From contig DKUL01000086.1 of NCBI GenBank assembly GCA_002490665.1, positions 57,391 to 109,911 of the forward strand: DNA of 52,521 nucleotides, given 5' to 3'. The DNA comes from Lachnospiraceae bacterium UBA7205 (GTDB lineage: Bacteria > Bacillota > Clostridia > Lachnospirales > Lachnospiraceae). This document shows, one piece after another, positions 25,800-33,815 of the stretch. The position numbers and the translations under genes were made by a program. The notes beneath the pieces were generated by a model. The model saw only the letters and a program-made list of their open reading frames with translations, did no database searches and had not been told where the DNA came from. Position 1 is the first letter of the stretch. Every line of letters begins with the position of its first letter.

Positions 25800-26954
25800 G
25801 TGCAGCAAAAAAAAATTTATACAGTCAGCCCGACAAGGCTGTCCATGGCTTACCTTGAGGGATTTGTACAAAAAGGCAGCGCGCTGTATGCCACGGACGA
25901 CGCGGGAGGCGGGAAGCATCTCGTGATACTGAACCGTTTTTGCAGTTATGAGAAGGAGACAAAGTGGGGGCGTTTTTGCTGCAAAGGCGGGCTGCCGCCA
26001 AACAGCACGCTCAGAATCTATGCATTCTCGTGCGATGCCAAGCCACGGCAGGCAGCGGAGCTGAACCGGTATTTTCATGACAGCAGTGTTTTGTGGAGCG
26101 AAAAGCTTGCGTGCTTTGTGCGCGATGGGGAACAGTTTGTCGGGCATGAGGATGTCCTGCTCTACAACCTGACAGGCGAGTACCTGTGGATTGCCGTGGA
26201 AGTGGAGGAGGGTATCCGGAGAAGCGAAACAAAGGATGCAGGCGTCAGCAGGCTGTCCGACATGCGCCTTGACACGCAGGGGGACAATTTCCTGTGGACA
26301 TTTCCGGAAATCTATCAGGAGGAAGGGGGATTTTTTCACCGTTATCTCTCGATATTTTCTTCCATTTACCAGGACATGTCGGAGCAGATAGCGAATCTGG
26401 ACAGGCTTCTGGATATCGATGAGACGCCTGTGCCATTCCTGCTGGAATTTGCCGGGTGGCTTGGCTTTTCGGCAGAAGGTGATTTTCCTGACGAGGAAAT
26501 GCTGCGCAGGCTGGTGAAGGAGCTCTATGGGCTGAACCGCATCAAGGGGACAAAGGAGGTCATCAGGAGACTGGCAGACATTGTGCTTGGCGCCAGGACG
26601 TGCAAACAGCTGCTAATCATCGAAAGAAACAGACTGGAAGGACATATTCCGGACAATATAAGGGCAACGTACCAAAGGCTGTACGGCTCCGGTATGCATG
26701 ATGTGACAATCCTTGTAAAGCATGGCGCGGACGAGCGGCTGCACTCACAGCTGATGTACCTGATAAGGCAGTTTAAACCCGCAAGAAGCCATATCCGGCT
26801 GGTATTCTCACAGCAGTGCAGCAGTCTCGACTCCTACTGCTATCTGGATTTCAATGCGGCGCTTTCCCGGAAGGGACATGCGCGGACGGATAGGGGCAGC
26901 AGAATGGATGGGACGGTTTTTATGCGCAGCCCCATGCAGGGGAAGGCTGATTAG
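25800..26954 (+). CDS. Tail protein I (gpI-like) with N-terminal extension
   Basis: A 384-residue protein. Residues about 165-345 are a phage tail protein I (gpI) domain: FPEIYQEEGGFFHRYLSIF, then LDIDETPVPFLLEFAGWLGF, LVKELYGLNRIKGTKEVIRR and a C-terminal VKHGADERLHSQLMYLIRQF. The first 160 residues are beta-rich and not recognised. I chose GTG 25800 because AAAGGAGG (25785-25792) is 7 bases upstream, inside the longer frame. The last codons contain a 22-base stretch (26917-26938) identical to 50682-50703, so the extreme C-terminus may derive from a dispersed repeat. Confidence 0.82.
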   Translation: MQQKKIYTVSPTRLSMAYLEGFVQKGSALYATDDAGGGKHLVILNRFCSYEKETKWGRFCCKGGLPPNSTLRIYAFSCDAKPRQAAELNRYFHDSSVLWSEKLACFVRDGEQFVGHEDVLLYNLTGEYLWIAVEVEEGIRRSETKDAGVSRLSDMRLDTQGDNFLWTFPEIYQEEGGFFHRYLSIFSSIYQDMSEQIANLDRLLDIDETPVPFLLEFAGWLGFSAEGDFPDEEMLRRLVKELYGLNRIKGTKEVIRRLADIVLGARTCKQLLIIERNRLEGHIPDNIRATYQRLYGSGMHDVTILVKHGADERLHSQLMYLIRQFKPARSHIRLVFSQQCSSLDSYCYLDFNAALSRKGHARTDRGSRMDGTVFMRSPMQGKAD

Positions 26955-26969
26955 AAGTTAGGAGGAAGA

Positions 26970-27560
26970 ATGGGAAACTACACGATGATAGCAGACACGG
27001 GAAAGCGCCTGGTAGAAATGCTACAGCAGGCATTGTGCCCGGAACTGATAAAGAATGCCGATGAAATCGGGCTCAGGAGTCCGGAGGATAAAGGGGATGT
27101 GTCACTGGGGCTATTCCTGTACGACGTGCGGCAGAGCGAGGAGGTTTTCCAGCAGTCAAACGTGGTGGTGCAGGAGCAGAACATGGTGACAAGGATTTCC
27201 AGGCCGCCCATCTATCTGAGCCTTTATTACATGATTACCCCATATGCCAAGGGCGACGTGATGTACAGGCTGTATCAGGAGGAGCAGATACTGGGGCGCG
27301 TCATACAGCTTTTTTATGACAATCCTGTCATTTTTTTGGAGGATGCGGATAGGGCTGGTGCGGCAAGGCTGCATATCCAGCTGCAGAAGCCCGATATGGA
27401 TGAAAAGTCAAAGATATGGAATTTTCCAAATATGGGCAACCGCCTGTCGCTGTTCTATAAGGTGTCGCCGGTTGCGATTGACTCAGGAGTGAGCAGAACG
27501 GCAACGCGCGTTACGGACGTGGATATCAACGTATCGCAGGAAAAGATATATGGAGAATGA
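26970..27560 (+). CDS. DUF4255/Pvc16-like tail terminator (cap) protein
   Basis: A 196-residue protein of the DUF4255 (Pvc16 N-terminal) family: GKRLVEMLQQAL near the start, GDVSLGLFLYDVRQSEEVF, RPPIYLSLYYMITPYAKGDV and MGNRLSLFYKVSPVAIDSG. In characterised CIS particles this family caps the end of the tube and sheath away from the baseplate. AGGAGGAAG precedes ATG 26970. It is the last gene of the run with a clear structural counterpart. Confidence 0.85.
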   Translation: MGNYTMIADTGKRLVEMLQQALCPELIKNADEIGLRSPEDKGDVSLGLFLYDVRQSEEVFQQSNVVVQEQNMVTRISRPPIYLSLYYMITPYAKGDVMYRLYQEEQILGRVIQLFYDNPVIFLEDADRAGAARLHIQLQKPDMDEKSKIWNFPNMGNRLSLFYKVSPVAIDSGVSRTATRVTDVDINVSQEKIYGE

Positions 27561-27564
27561 ACAG

Positions 27565-28335
27565 ATGGGAAATGTACATACAAAGGTCGCCGTCGTGCTG
27601 CGGTTTATCGACGCGGTCACGGAGCAATGGGTAAAGCATGCGGGAGGAAGGTCAGATATCACGGTGAAGGTGCGGCAGCAGAACAAGGTTTTGTGGAAGG
27701 CGGCGGACTGTGCCGTCATCCTTGCGCAGGCAGGGGTTCGCAGTGTGGACATCGCTGTATCGGGGGGCGGGTATCTGGAAAACAGCCTGTGTGTCTGCCT
27801 GCCGGAGGATGATGCGCCGCAGATTCGCTATCTGTGGATGCAGCCTGCGGCAGATTATCCCTTTACGGCGGATATGACAGTCATCCGCGGCAGATGTGCG
27901 CAGGGCAGGGTGACCAGCGGACTGTATGCCGTGTGGATTACAGAAAATGCGAAATATAAGCTGATGGGGACGACAGCGCCGGGAGAGGACTCCGTTCTTC
28001 TGTGGGGAATGGACAAAATTGTGGAGGAGCGGTGTGTCCTGCTCTGCGAGAATGGGGAAAGCGAGTATGTGACACTTCGCGGTCAGAATGACGGCTCGAC
28101 ATACAGCTGCCGTGTCAGGGGGGAAATAAACAAAGTGTTCCACAAGGGAAGCGCAAAGGTGTATATGGCGACGAAACTAAGCCCGGACAGCAGCGGGCGT
28201 TTTCTTGCGGCGTATCTGCACTGGGAAAAACGCTGTAAGACAATCCAGTTCTGGCAGGACAATTGCTGCGAGGCGGAACTGGAAATCGGTGATGACAAAG
28301 AGTATTGTGTCTGGATAGGAGGACAGGGGAAATGA
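27565..28335 (+). CDS. Beta-rich CIS-operon protein of unknown function
   Basis: A 256-residue soluble protein I do not recognise. It has no signal peptide or membrane helix. Alternating hydrophobic strands dominate (VAVVLRFIDAVTEQWV, SDITVKVRQQNKVLW, YSCRVRGEINKVFHKG), with eleven or so cysteines, many in the second half. I chose ATG 27565 because GGAGA at 27552-27556 is 8 bases upstream; the longer ATG 27550 overlaps the cap gene. It lies between the cap gene and the STAS gene, and its stop overlaps the STAS start (ATGA). It could be a cap accessory, a fibre-like part or a cargo; I cannot tell. Confidence 0.6.
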   Translation: MGNVHTKVAVVLRFIDAVTEQWVKHAGGRSDITVKVRQQNKVLWKAADCAVILAQAGVRSVDIAVSGGGYLENSLCVCLPEDDAPQIRYLWMQPAADYPFTADMTVIRGRCAQGRVTSGLYAVWITENAKYKLMGTTAPGEDSVLLWGMDKIVEERCVLLCENGESEYVTLRGQNDGSTYSCRVRGEINKVFHKGSAKVYMATKLSPDSSGRFLAAYLHWEKRCKTIQFWQDNCCEAELEIGDDKEYCVWIGGQGK

Positions 28336-28631
28336 ATATTGAGCGGACAGAAAACGGAGAGGAAATCATTTTGACGGTGGAGGGCAGGGTGGATGCCAAC
28401 ACCAGCAGGGAACTACAGGACGCCATTATCATGGCATTCCAAAGCGCCAATAAGCTTGTGGTCGACTTTGCAAAGGTGGAGTATGTGGCGAGCGCGGGAC
28501 TGCGCGCACTGCTGCTGGGACAAAAAACGGCGGTGTCAAAGGCAGGCTCCATGAAGCTTACCCACGTTGCCGAGGCAGTCATGGAAGTGCTGAACATGAC
28601 AGGCTTTGCCTCGATTCTCACAATCGAGTGA
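28332..28631 (+). CDS. STAS-domain anti-sigma-factor antagonist-like protein (RsbV/SpoIIAA type)
   Basis: A 99-residue single STAS domain: ILTVEGRVDANTSRELQDAI, VVDFAKVEYVASAGLRALLL, and a final helix before TGFASILTIE. The serine in VASAGLRALL (S54) is the residue phosphorylated in RsbV/SpoIIAA-type proteins. Such proteins bind an RsbW-like kinase when unphosphorylated and release its target. The matching phosphatase and RsbW-like domain are both in the protein encoded at 29589. ATG 28332 is preceded by AGGAGG and overlaps the stop of the preceding gene, so expression is tied to the CIS genes. Whether the output is a sigma factor or the CIS itself cannot be told here. Confidence 0.88.
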   Translation: MNIERTENGEEIILTVEGRVDANTSRELQDAIIMAFQSANKLVVDFAKVEYVASAGLRALLLGQKTAVSKAGSMKLTHVAEAVMEVLNMTGFASILTIE

Positions 28632-28671
28632 AAACGGTTTTGGCATTGTGGAAAACAAGGAGAGACAGGAC

Positions 28672-29604
28672 ATGAGAGTGGGGATAGTGTATGGCGGGAC
28701 ATCCAGTGAGGCGCAGGCGTCCCGGAAAAATGCGGCGGCAGTCGCAGACGCCTTAAGGTCAGAGGGATATGCGGTCTGCATGCTGGAATATCAGCAGGAC
28801 ATGGCTGGAATCATCCACAGAAGCGGCGTGGATATCGTGTATGTGTGTGTACAGGGAAAATATCATGGCGACGGCACTTTACAGTCAATTCTTACGCATG
28901 AACAAATTCCGTTCACTGGCAGCGGGGCAGAGGCGGCGATGGTAATCAACAACAAGATACTGTGCAAGCTGCTATTTGATTACTATAACATTCCTACGCC
29001 GAAATGGCGGATTTTACAGAAGGATGCGTACCGTAAGGGGACGTTTGATTTTGGGGAGATTGGCTTTCCGTTTGTCGCAAAAGCGCCTTCACAGGGCGGT
29101 AGCTTTGGCATCGAGCTGATACGGACGCCCATGGAGCTGTGCAGGCTTGACAAGGTATTTTGCCATGACAATCCGATTCTTCTGGAATCATATATCGAGG
29201 GAAAATTCTACACGGTAGGGCTTCTGGAAAGGGCGGGCAGGCTGGTCACGCTAAAGTGCGTGGAGGGTGTGGCGCCCGCTTCGGAAGAACTGATTTTATT
29301 TACAGGTGCGTATGATATCGCGGCGCCAAGACTTGCGCAAGGCTGTCTGGATGAAATGGAGCAGCTTGCGGGAAAGGTTTTTGGGTATGTCGGCGCGCGG
29401 GATGTGGCAAGGGTGGATTTTATGGTATCGGACAGGACGCAAAAACCGTATATGCTCGAAATCAATGCTGTCCCCGGGCTGAAAAGGGACAGCCTGCTGC
29501 CGCGGGCGGCAGTGTATTCCGGAATGCGTTACGAGGATGTGGTCAGCGGAATTTTATTGTCCGCATGGGAAAGGAGGATGGGCACGGAATGCTCAAAAAC
29601 ATGA
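28672..29604 (+). CDS. D-alanine-D-alanine ligase-like ATP-grasp enzyme
   Basis: A 310-residue ATP-grasp protein of the D-Ala-D-Ala ligase family. It keeps VGIVYGGTSSEAQAS (GGxSSE loop), HGDGTLQSILTHEQIPFTGS, NNKILCKLLFDYYNIPTPKW, FVAKAPSQGGSFGIEL and the C-terminal MLEINAVPGLKRDSLLP (ENxxPG-type metal and substrate site). The family makes the dipeptide end of peptidoglycan precursors; variants make D-Ala-D-Lac or D-Ala-D-Ser or other dipeptides. ATG 28672 follows AAGGAGAG. Placement inside a CIS operon, between STAS and sensor phosphatase, is unusual. It is probably not the housekeeping ligase, but substrate choice is not readable. The 3' end overlaps the next gene by 16 bases. Confidence 0.8.
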   Translation: MRVGIVYGGTSSEAQASRKNAAAVADALRSEGYAVCMLEYQQDMAGIIHRSGVDIVYVCVQGKYHGDGTLQSILTHEQIPFTGSGAEAAMVINNKILCKLLFDYYNIPTPKWRILQKDAYRKGTFDFGEIGFPFVAKAPSQGGSFGIELIRTPMELCRLDKVFCHDNPILLESYIEGKFYTVGLLERAGRLVTLKCVEGVAPASEELILFTGAYDIAAPRLAQGCLDEMEQLAGKVFGYVGARDVARVDFMVSDRTQKPYMLEINAVPGLKRDSLLPRAAVYSGMRYEDVVSGILLSAWERRMGTECSKT

Positions 29605-32120
29605 AAATCGGTGTGAAAATCCTGCTTGTTGTACTGTTCATGTCCCTCGGTACGCTCGTCTTTGCGTTTGTGAACGCGTATTTTTCCATGGACAGGCTAA
29701 GTGACCTGTTCCAGCGCACAAACGTCAGTCTTGGGCTTACGGCATCCGATGACAGCAAGGAGGCGCTGCAGGCGCAGGCGGAGGAGTACCTGACCCGGAT
29801 TGCGGGAAAACAGGCGCTTTATTCCAACCAGGAGCTGCGCGAAATCAGCCGGATGGTCACGACAGCGGCGGGCTATCTGGAATATCTTTATGCAAACGGC
29901 GAACGGTTTGCGGGCAGGAGCCTGCCGCTGCCTGACCAGACCGTGGACGGCGTGCCCTGCTCGAAATATACGTTGGCGCCGGGGGTAAGCAGGACGGATG
30001 ATGTCTGGCGCGAAGTCTGTCTTTTATCAAACTGTGAGGCAGTTTTTGCCCCTGACTTGTCTGAAAACAGCATGGTGGACAATCTCTATGTGGGCACAGT
30101 GAGCGGCATATCCTACAGGTATTCCAGGTCAAATCTTTATAACCGTTCCTATGACCCGCGCAGACAGGACTGGTATCAGAGGGCGGCGGCGCACCCGGAC
30201 GAGACCATATGGCTTGACACATACACGGATTCCTTCGGGCATATGTGCATCACGAGCGCAAGGGCATTTCGCGACGCGCAGGGGAATGTGGCAGGCGTCG
30301 TCGCGTCGGATATCAGGCTGAGCGACATGCTTGGTGAAATCTCGACGGCAAAGATTGGACAGAGCGGTTATGCGTTTGTGATGGACAGGGACAGGCAGCT
30401 GATTGCCCATCCGGACTATTTTACGGACGGCTTTCAGAAGGATATCGCCGCGCATGTGCAGGCAGGCGGCAGCGGGCTGGAAGCGGCGCAGGCACCGGAT
30501 GGGAAAAGCACCGGGATTGTCAGGCTGACGCTGGACGGCGTTGACAGCTACATGGCGTTTTCCATCCTGGAGGAGACAGGCTGGTGCCTGTGTATTTGCA
30601 TCGACCGCGACGAGGTGATACAGCCTGCGCTTGACACCAAGGAGACAATCGACCGGATAACGGACGATGCCCAGAACGCCACGCAGGCGTTTATGTCTGC
30701 GAGCATGAGACAGTTTGTCATATTCTGCGTGGCAGCCGGCATTCTCGTGCTGGCGCTTTCCCTTGCGGTGTCGGGCAGTATCACCAGGCCAATCAAAAAG
30801 CTTTCGCGCAGCGTGGAGCGGATTGGGAAGGGAGAGCTGGACACGAAGGTGGCAGTCGAGTCCGCGGATGAAATCGGCAGCCTGGCAGCGGCGTTCAACC
30901 ATATGCTGGACGACCTCAATGCCTACATTGACCAGATAACATGGATTACGGCTGAAAAGGAGCGAATCGGCGCGGAGCTGTCCGTGGCGACACAGATACA
31001 GGCGGATATGCTGCCCAATATCTTTCCCGCATTTCCGGAGCGGGAGGAGATTGACATCTATGCCACGATGACGCCGGCAAAGGAAGTCGGCGGCGACTTT
31101 TACGATTTCTTTATGGTGGATGACACGCACCTGGCGATGGTGATGGCGGACGTGTCGGGAAAAGGCGTCCCGGCTGCGCTTTTTATGGTCATTGGCAAAA
31201 CACTGATAAAAGACCATACGGAGCCGGAGACATCGCTTGGAGACGTGTTTACGGAGGTGAACAGGCTGCTTTGCGAGTCCAATGAGGAGGGGCTGTTCAT
31301 CACTGCGTTTGAATGCGTGCTGGATTTGGAGACGGGTCATATGGTGTACGTGAATGCGGGGCATGAACCGCCGTTTGTCGCCGGCAGCAGCGGTATCTAC
31401 CAGCTTTACCAGGTAAAGCCCGGATTTGTGCTTGCCGGCATGGACGGTGTGCAGTATACGCAGGGCGCGCTGGAGCTGATGCCGGGCGACAGGATTTTTT
31501 TATACACGGACGGCGTGACCGAGGCGACAGATGCCGGAAAGGAGCTGTATGGCATGAAGCGGCTCGAGGAGGTGCTCAACAGACATGCCGCCCTGCCGCC
31601 GGAACAGCTCCTTGCCGCGGTAAAGTCCGACATTGACTCTTTTGTGGGAGAGGCGGAGCAGTTTGACGACATCACGATGCTGGGCATGATATACAAAAAG
31701 AAAGCGGGCAGGGGAGTCAAAAAGGTCGTGCTGGATGCAAAGCTGACGGTGCTTGGGGAGGTGACGCTGTTTGTGAACCGCTTTATGGAACAGCTCGGCT
31801 GTGATGAAAGGGTAAAAGGGCAGACAGACATCGCCGTGGAAGAGATTTTTGCCAATATCTGCCATTATGCGTATCCCGGGGAAGTCGGAAAGGTTACCGT
31901 GGAGGTCAGAATGGAGGACGGACAGAGACTGGTTCTCACATTTTCTGACAGTGGTGTCAGGTATAATCCGCTGGAAAAGCCAGACCCGGACATCACGCTC
32001 GGCGCACAGGAAAGGGAAATCGGCGGACTTGGCATCTACATGGTAAAAAATATCATGGATGAAGTATCCTACCGCTATGAGGATGGCAAGAATATCCTGA
32101 CAATGGTCAAATGTATATAG
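29589..32120 (+). CDS. Membrane sensor with Cache, HAMP, PP2C/SpoIIE phosphatase and RsbW-like ATPase domains
   Basis: An 843-residue protein: membrane helix about 6-29, large extracellular Cache-type region to about 365, second helix near 373-395, HAMP to about 455, PP2C/SpoIIE phosphatase about 480-700 and a GHKL ATPase domain about 715-843. Phosphatase motifs are EVGGDFYDFFMVDD, MADVSGKGVPAALFM and LYTDGVTEATDAG. ATPase motifs are VEEIFANICHYAY (N box), FSDSGVRYNPL and GGLGIYMVK. It thus joins an RsbU-type phosphatase to an RsbW-type kinase/binding domain, with its likely STAS partner two genes upstream. ATG 29589 has AAAGGAGG at 29570-29577, 11 bases away, inside the ligase gene. As last gene of the operon it would let an outside signal switch the STAS protein. 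Confidence 0.88.
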   Translation: MLKNMKIGVKILLVVLFMSLGTLVFAFVNAYFSMDRLSDLFQRTNVSLGLTASDDSKEALQAQAEEYLTRIAGKQALYSNQELREISRMVTTAAGYLEYLYANGERFAGRSLPLPDQTVDGVPCSKYTLAPGVSRTDDVWREVCLLSNCEAVFAPDLSENSMVDNLYVGTVSGISYRYSRSNLYNRSYDPRRQDWYQRAAAHPDETIWLDTYTDSFGHMCITSARAFRDAQGNVAGVVASDIRLSDMLGEISTAKIGQSGYAFVMDRDRQLIAHPDYFTDGFQKDIAAHVQAGGSGLEAAQAPDGKSTGIVRLTLDGVDSYMAFSILEETGWCLCICIDRDEVIQPALDTKETIDRITDDAQNATQAFMSASMRQFVIFCVAAGILVLALSLAVSGSITRPIKKLSRSVERIGKGELDTKVAVESADEIGSLAAAFNHMLDDLNAYIDQITWITAEKERIGAELSVATQIQADMLPNIFPAFPEREEIDIYATMTPAKEVGGDFYDFFMVDDTHLAMVMADVSGKGVPAALFMVIGKTLIKDHTEPETSLGDVFTEVNRLLCESNEEGLFITAFECVLDLETGHMVYVNAGHEPPFVAGSSGIYQLYQVKPGFVLAGMDGVQYTQGALELMPGDRIFLYTDGVTEATDAGKELYGMKRLEEVLNRHAALPPEQLLAAVKSDIDSFVGEAEQFDDITMLGMIYKKKAGRGVKKVVLDAKLTVLGEVTLFVNRFMEQLGCDERVKGQTDIAVEEIFANICHYAYPGEVGKVTVEVRMEDGQRLVLTFSDSGVRYNPLEKPDPDITLGAQEREIGGLGIYMVKNIMDEVSYRYEDGKNILTMVKCI

Positions 32121-32121
32121 A

Positions 32122-32164
32122 AAGCGGGTGCATGGCAGCGTTTAAAGGCTGCCTGCACCCGCTT
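32122..32164. terminator. Bidirectional terminator hairpin ending the CIS operon
   Basis: The left arm AAAGCGGGTGCA-T-GGCAGC pairs with GGCTGCCTGCACCCGCTTT across a short loop, giving about 18 base pairs with one bulged T. Only short T runs follow on either side. It lies between the convergent ends of the CIS operon and the nucleoside-hydrolase-like gene, so it can serve both. Confidence 0.8.
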
Positions 32165-32166
32165 TA

Positions 32167-33444
32167 TCAGTTATGCGTCTGATTGTATTTTTGCAGGAGC
32201 ATGTCATCCATAAGCCTGCTGTAATATGCGCCCTCGGCGTTTTTGTACATTTTGAAATGCCTGCCCGCGCCGTCGGCAGTCCACTTTGTCGCGCCGGTAT
32301 CGCTGACATACTGCGTGCCCTGTTCCAGTTCCAGAAACGCCTGTCCCATAGTTTTGTTCATGTCCTGCACGGCGCACCAGACGGAAAAGACGTCCCACGC
32401 GACAACGCCGCTTTCCTGCCTGTTTGCCTTCAGTGCCCTTGTCACGATGTCCTGTCCCCGTGAATCCTTTGTGCGGTAAAACTGTCCGCAGTAGGTATCG
32501 TCACTCAGGTCAGTCTGCAAAAAGACGATTCTCGCCGGAAAGTCACGGACAACCTCCCTGGCTGCCGCAACCACCTTTTCGCCAGTCCAGTAAAAATTAA
32601 AGGAGGGCTTTCCCATGCTGTTCCCGCCCACGATATAGATGGAGTCCACCTTCCGGGCAATCAGCTCCGCGCCCGTAAGCGGTGAATACTGGTCGGGGGC
32701 GCTGTGCATCAAAGCCTGTATATTCTGCAAAAACCCTAATGTAATAATATTGACCTTCGTGTCGGATTCTGTCAGAATCCGCCGGTACATCTGGACAGGC
32801 TGCTCAAAGTCATCCCTGCCCTTTGCCATGTCATACATCACATCCACATAGTCGGTGTGCACCTGTATGCCATTGCCGGAGGTGTCCATTGCAACCGGTA
32901 TCATCCCATAGCCGTCCTGACTGCACAGCGCATGGACGGCAAGCGGCGAGCGAGAGTATGTCGTCGACAGGGCGATGCCCCGGATGTCGGCAAGCCCCGC
33001 ATCCTGAAGGCACAGCGCAAGCCTTACGGCGACAACGTCATCCGCGTCGGAGGCGAAATCCGTGTCGATGATGATGCGCGGTATGGATTCTTTTGTGAAA
33101 ATGGTAGTGTCATCTGCTGGTTCGGATGTCGTGTCACCAGCGTTTTCTTCCCGCCCGTTAAGTCTGCCTAAAAAGTCGTCAATCTGTCCTATCCATTCAT
33201 CGGGGACAAACACGTCGTCTGCGGGTGATGGTATGTCCTCGGACGCATAAGAAGACTCTGCCTGCGTTTCCGTCTCGACGGCAGATGGCTTCTTTTTTAA
33301 TGCTTCTTTTCTTGCGGATGGGCTGGCTTCCGAAAAAACAGAATCATCATCCGTGCGTTCAGGCGTCAGGTACCAGGCAATGCCAGCCGTGCCAATGACT
33401 ATGTAGAGAAGGAGTAATATTTTTATGACAGTACTATTTTTCAT
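32167..33444 (-). CDS. Membrane-anchored nucleoside hydrolase-like protein
   Basis: A 425-residue protein with an N-terminal membrane segment (about 8-25), an acidic, Ser/Thr-rich linker to about 120 and an inosine/uridine-type nucleoside hydrolase domain. The calcium-binding aspartate motif is present as IIIDTDFASDADDVVAV (variant DTDxxSDxDD spacing), followed by VNIITLGFLQNIQALM and SIYIVGGNSMGKPSFNFYWT, both typical. The family cleaves the N-glycosidic bond of ribonucleosides; being tethered outside, it would act on extracellular nucleosides or related substrates. I chose ATG 33444, which overlaps the stop of the upstream gene by 11 bases; the longer frame starts inside that gene. Confidence 0.82.
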   Translation of the reverse strand: MKNSTVIKILLLLYIVIGTAGIAWYLTPERTDDDSVFSEASPSARKEALKKKPSAVETETQAESSYASEDIPSPADDVFVPDEWIGQIDDFLGRLNGREENAGDTTSEPADDTTIFTKESIPRIIIDTDFASDADDVVAVRLALCLQDAGLADIRGIALSTTYSRSPLAVHALCSQDGYGMIPVAMDTSGNGIQVHTDYVDVMYDMAKGRDDFEQPVQMYRRILTESDTKVNIITLGFLQNIQALMHSAPDQYSPLTGAELIARKVDSIYIVGGNSMGKPSFNFYWTGEKVVAAAREVVRDFPARIVFLQTDLSDDTYCGQFYRTKDSRGQDIVTRALKANRQESGVVAWDVFSVWCAVQDMNKTMGQAFLELEQGTQYVSDTGATKWTADGAGRHFKMYKNAEGAYYSRLMDDMLLQKYNQTHN

Positions 33445-33739
33445 GGATAAGCCTTTCGAGTTTCTTGTTCTCTTCCGTGAGTTTTTCATTTGCCTGCTGT
33501 AACCGCGCAATTGTGCGGGAAGCCTGCTCGATATAAGCCGGTTTGCCGATGTCTGTGCTGGTATGTGCCAAAACGCCCTGCGGCATGTCCGGCTGGCGGT
33601 GCAGAAGCCGCAAGATAAAAAGCAGTGTCAGGCAGCTGTTTGCGATAAAACATATAAGTGCAAAGAGAAATATGCTGTGCGCCATAAAGTAAATCGTGGC
33701 AGCATAGGACAGCAGCATAAAGATAACGAATAGTGTCAT
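33434..33739 (-). CDS. Small two-helix membrane protein with C-terminal coiled coil
   Basis: A 101-residue protein with two hydrophobic segments (about 2-20 and 24-46) and a C-terminal coiled coil (IARLQQANEKLTEENKKLER). No family recognised. The start ATG 33739 has GAGGTG about 8 bases upstream; GTG 33748 overlaps that site and is less likely. Its last codons overlap the start of the nucleoside-hydrolase-like gene, so the two are translationally coupled and probably work together at the membrane. Confidence 0.7.
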   Translation of the reverse strand: MTLFVIFMLLSYAATIYFMAHSIFLFALICFIANSCLTLLFILRLLHRQPDMPQGVLAHTSTDIGKPAYIEQASRTIARLQQANEKLTEENKKLERLIHEK

Positions 33740-33785
33740 TTCAATCACCTCGGTTTTTTTGCGTTTTTTTGGATATTATATATTA

Positions 33786-33815
33786 ATTATACCCTTTTTA
33801 TGTGCATATTTGCAA
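33786..33815 (-). promoter_or_regulatory. Sigma-A-type promoter for the minus-strand pair
   Basis: Read on the minus strand: -35 TTGCAA (33815-33810), 18-base spacer, -10 TATAAT (33791-33786). It lies about 47 bases before ATG 33739. Confidence 0.75.

Noticed and set aside
30129..31364. A 411-codon minus-strand frame opposite the sensor phosphatase
   Set aside because: It mirrors the codon pattern of the true gene, has no binding site and no recognisable domain.
91..32120. An intact or defective prophage
   Set aside because: No capsid, portal, terminase, integrase, holin or lysin gene is present, and DUF4280, DUF4255 and CIS adaptor proteins point to an injection system rather than a phage.
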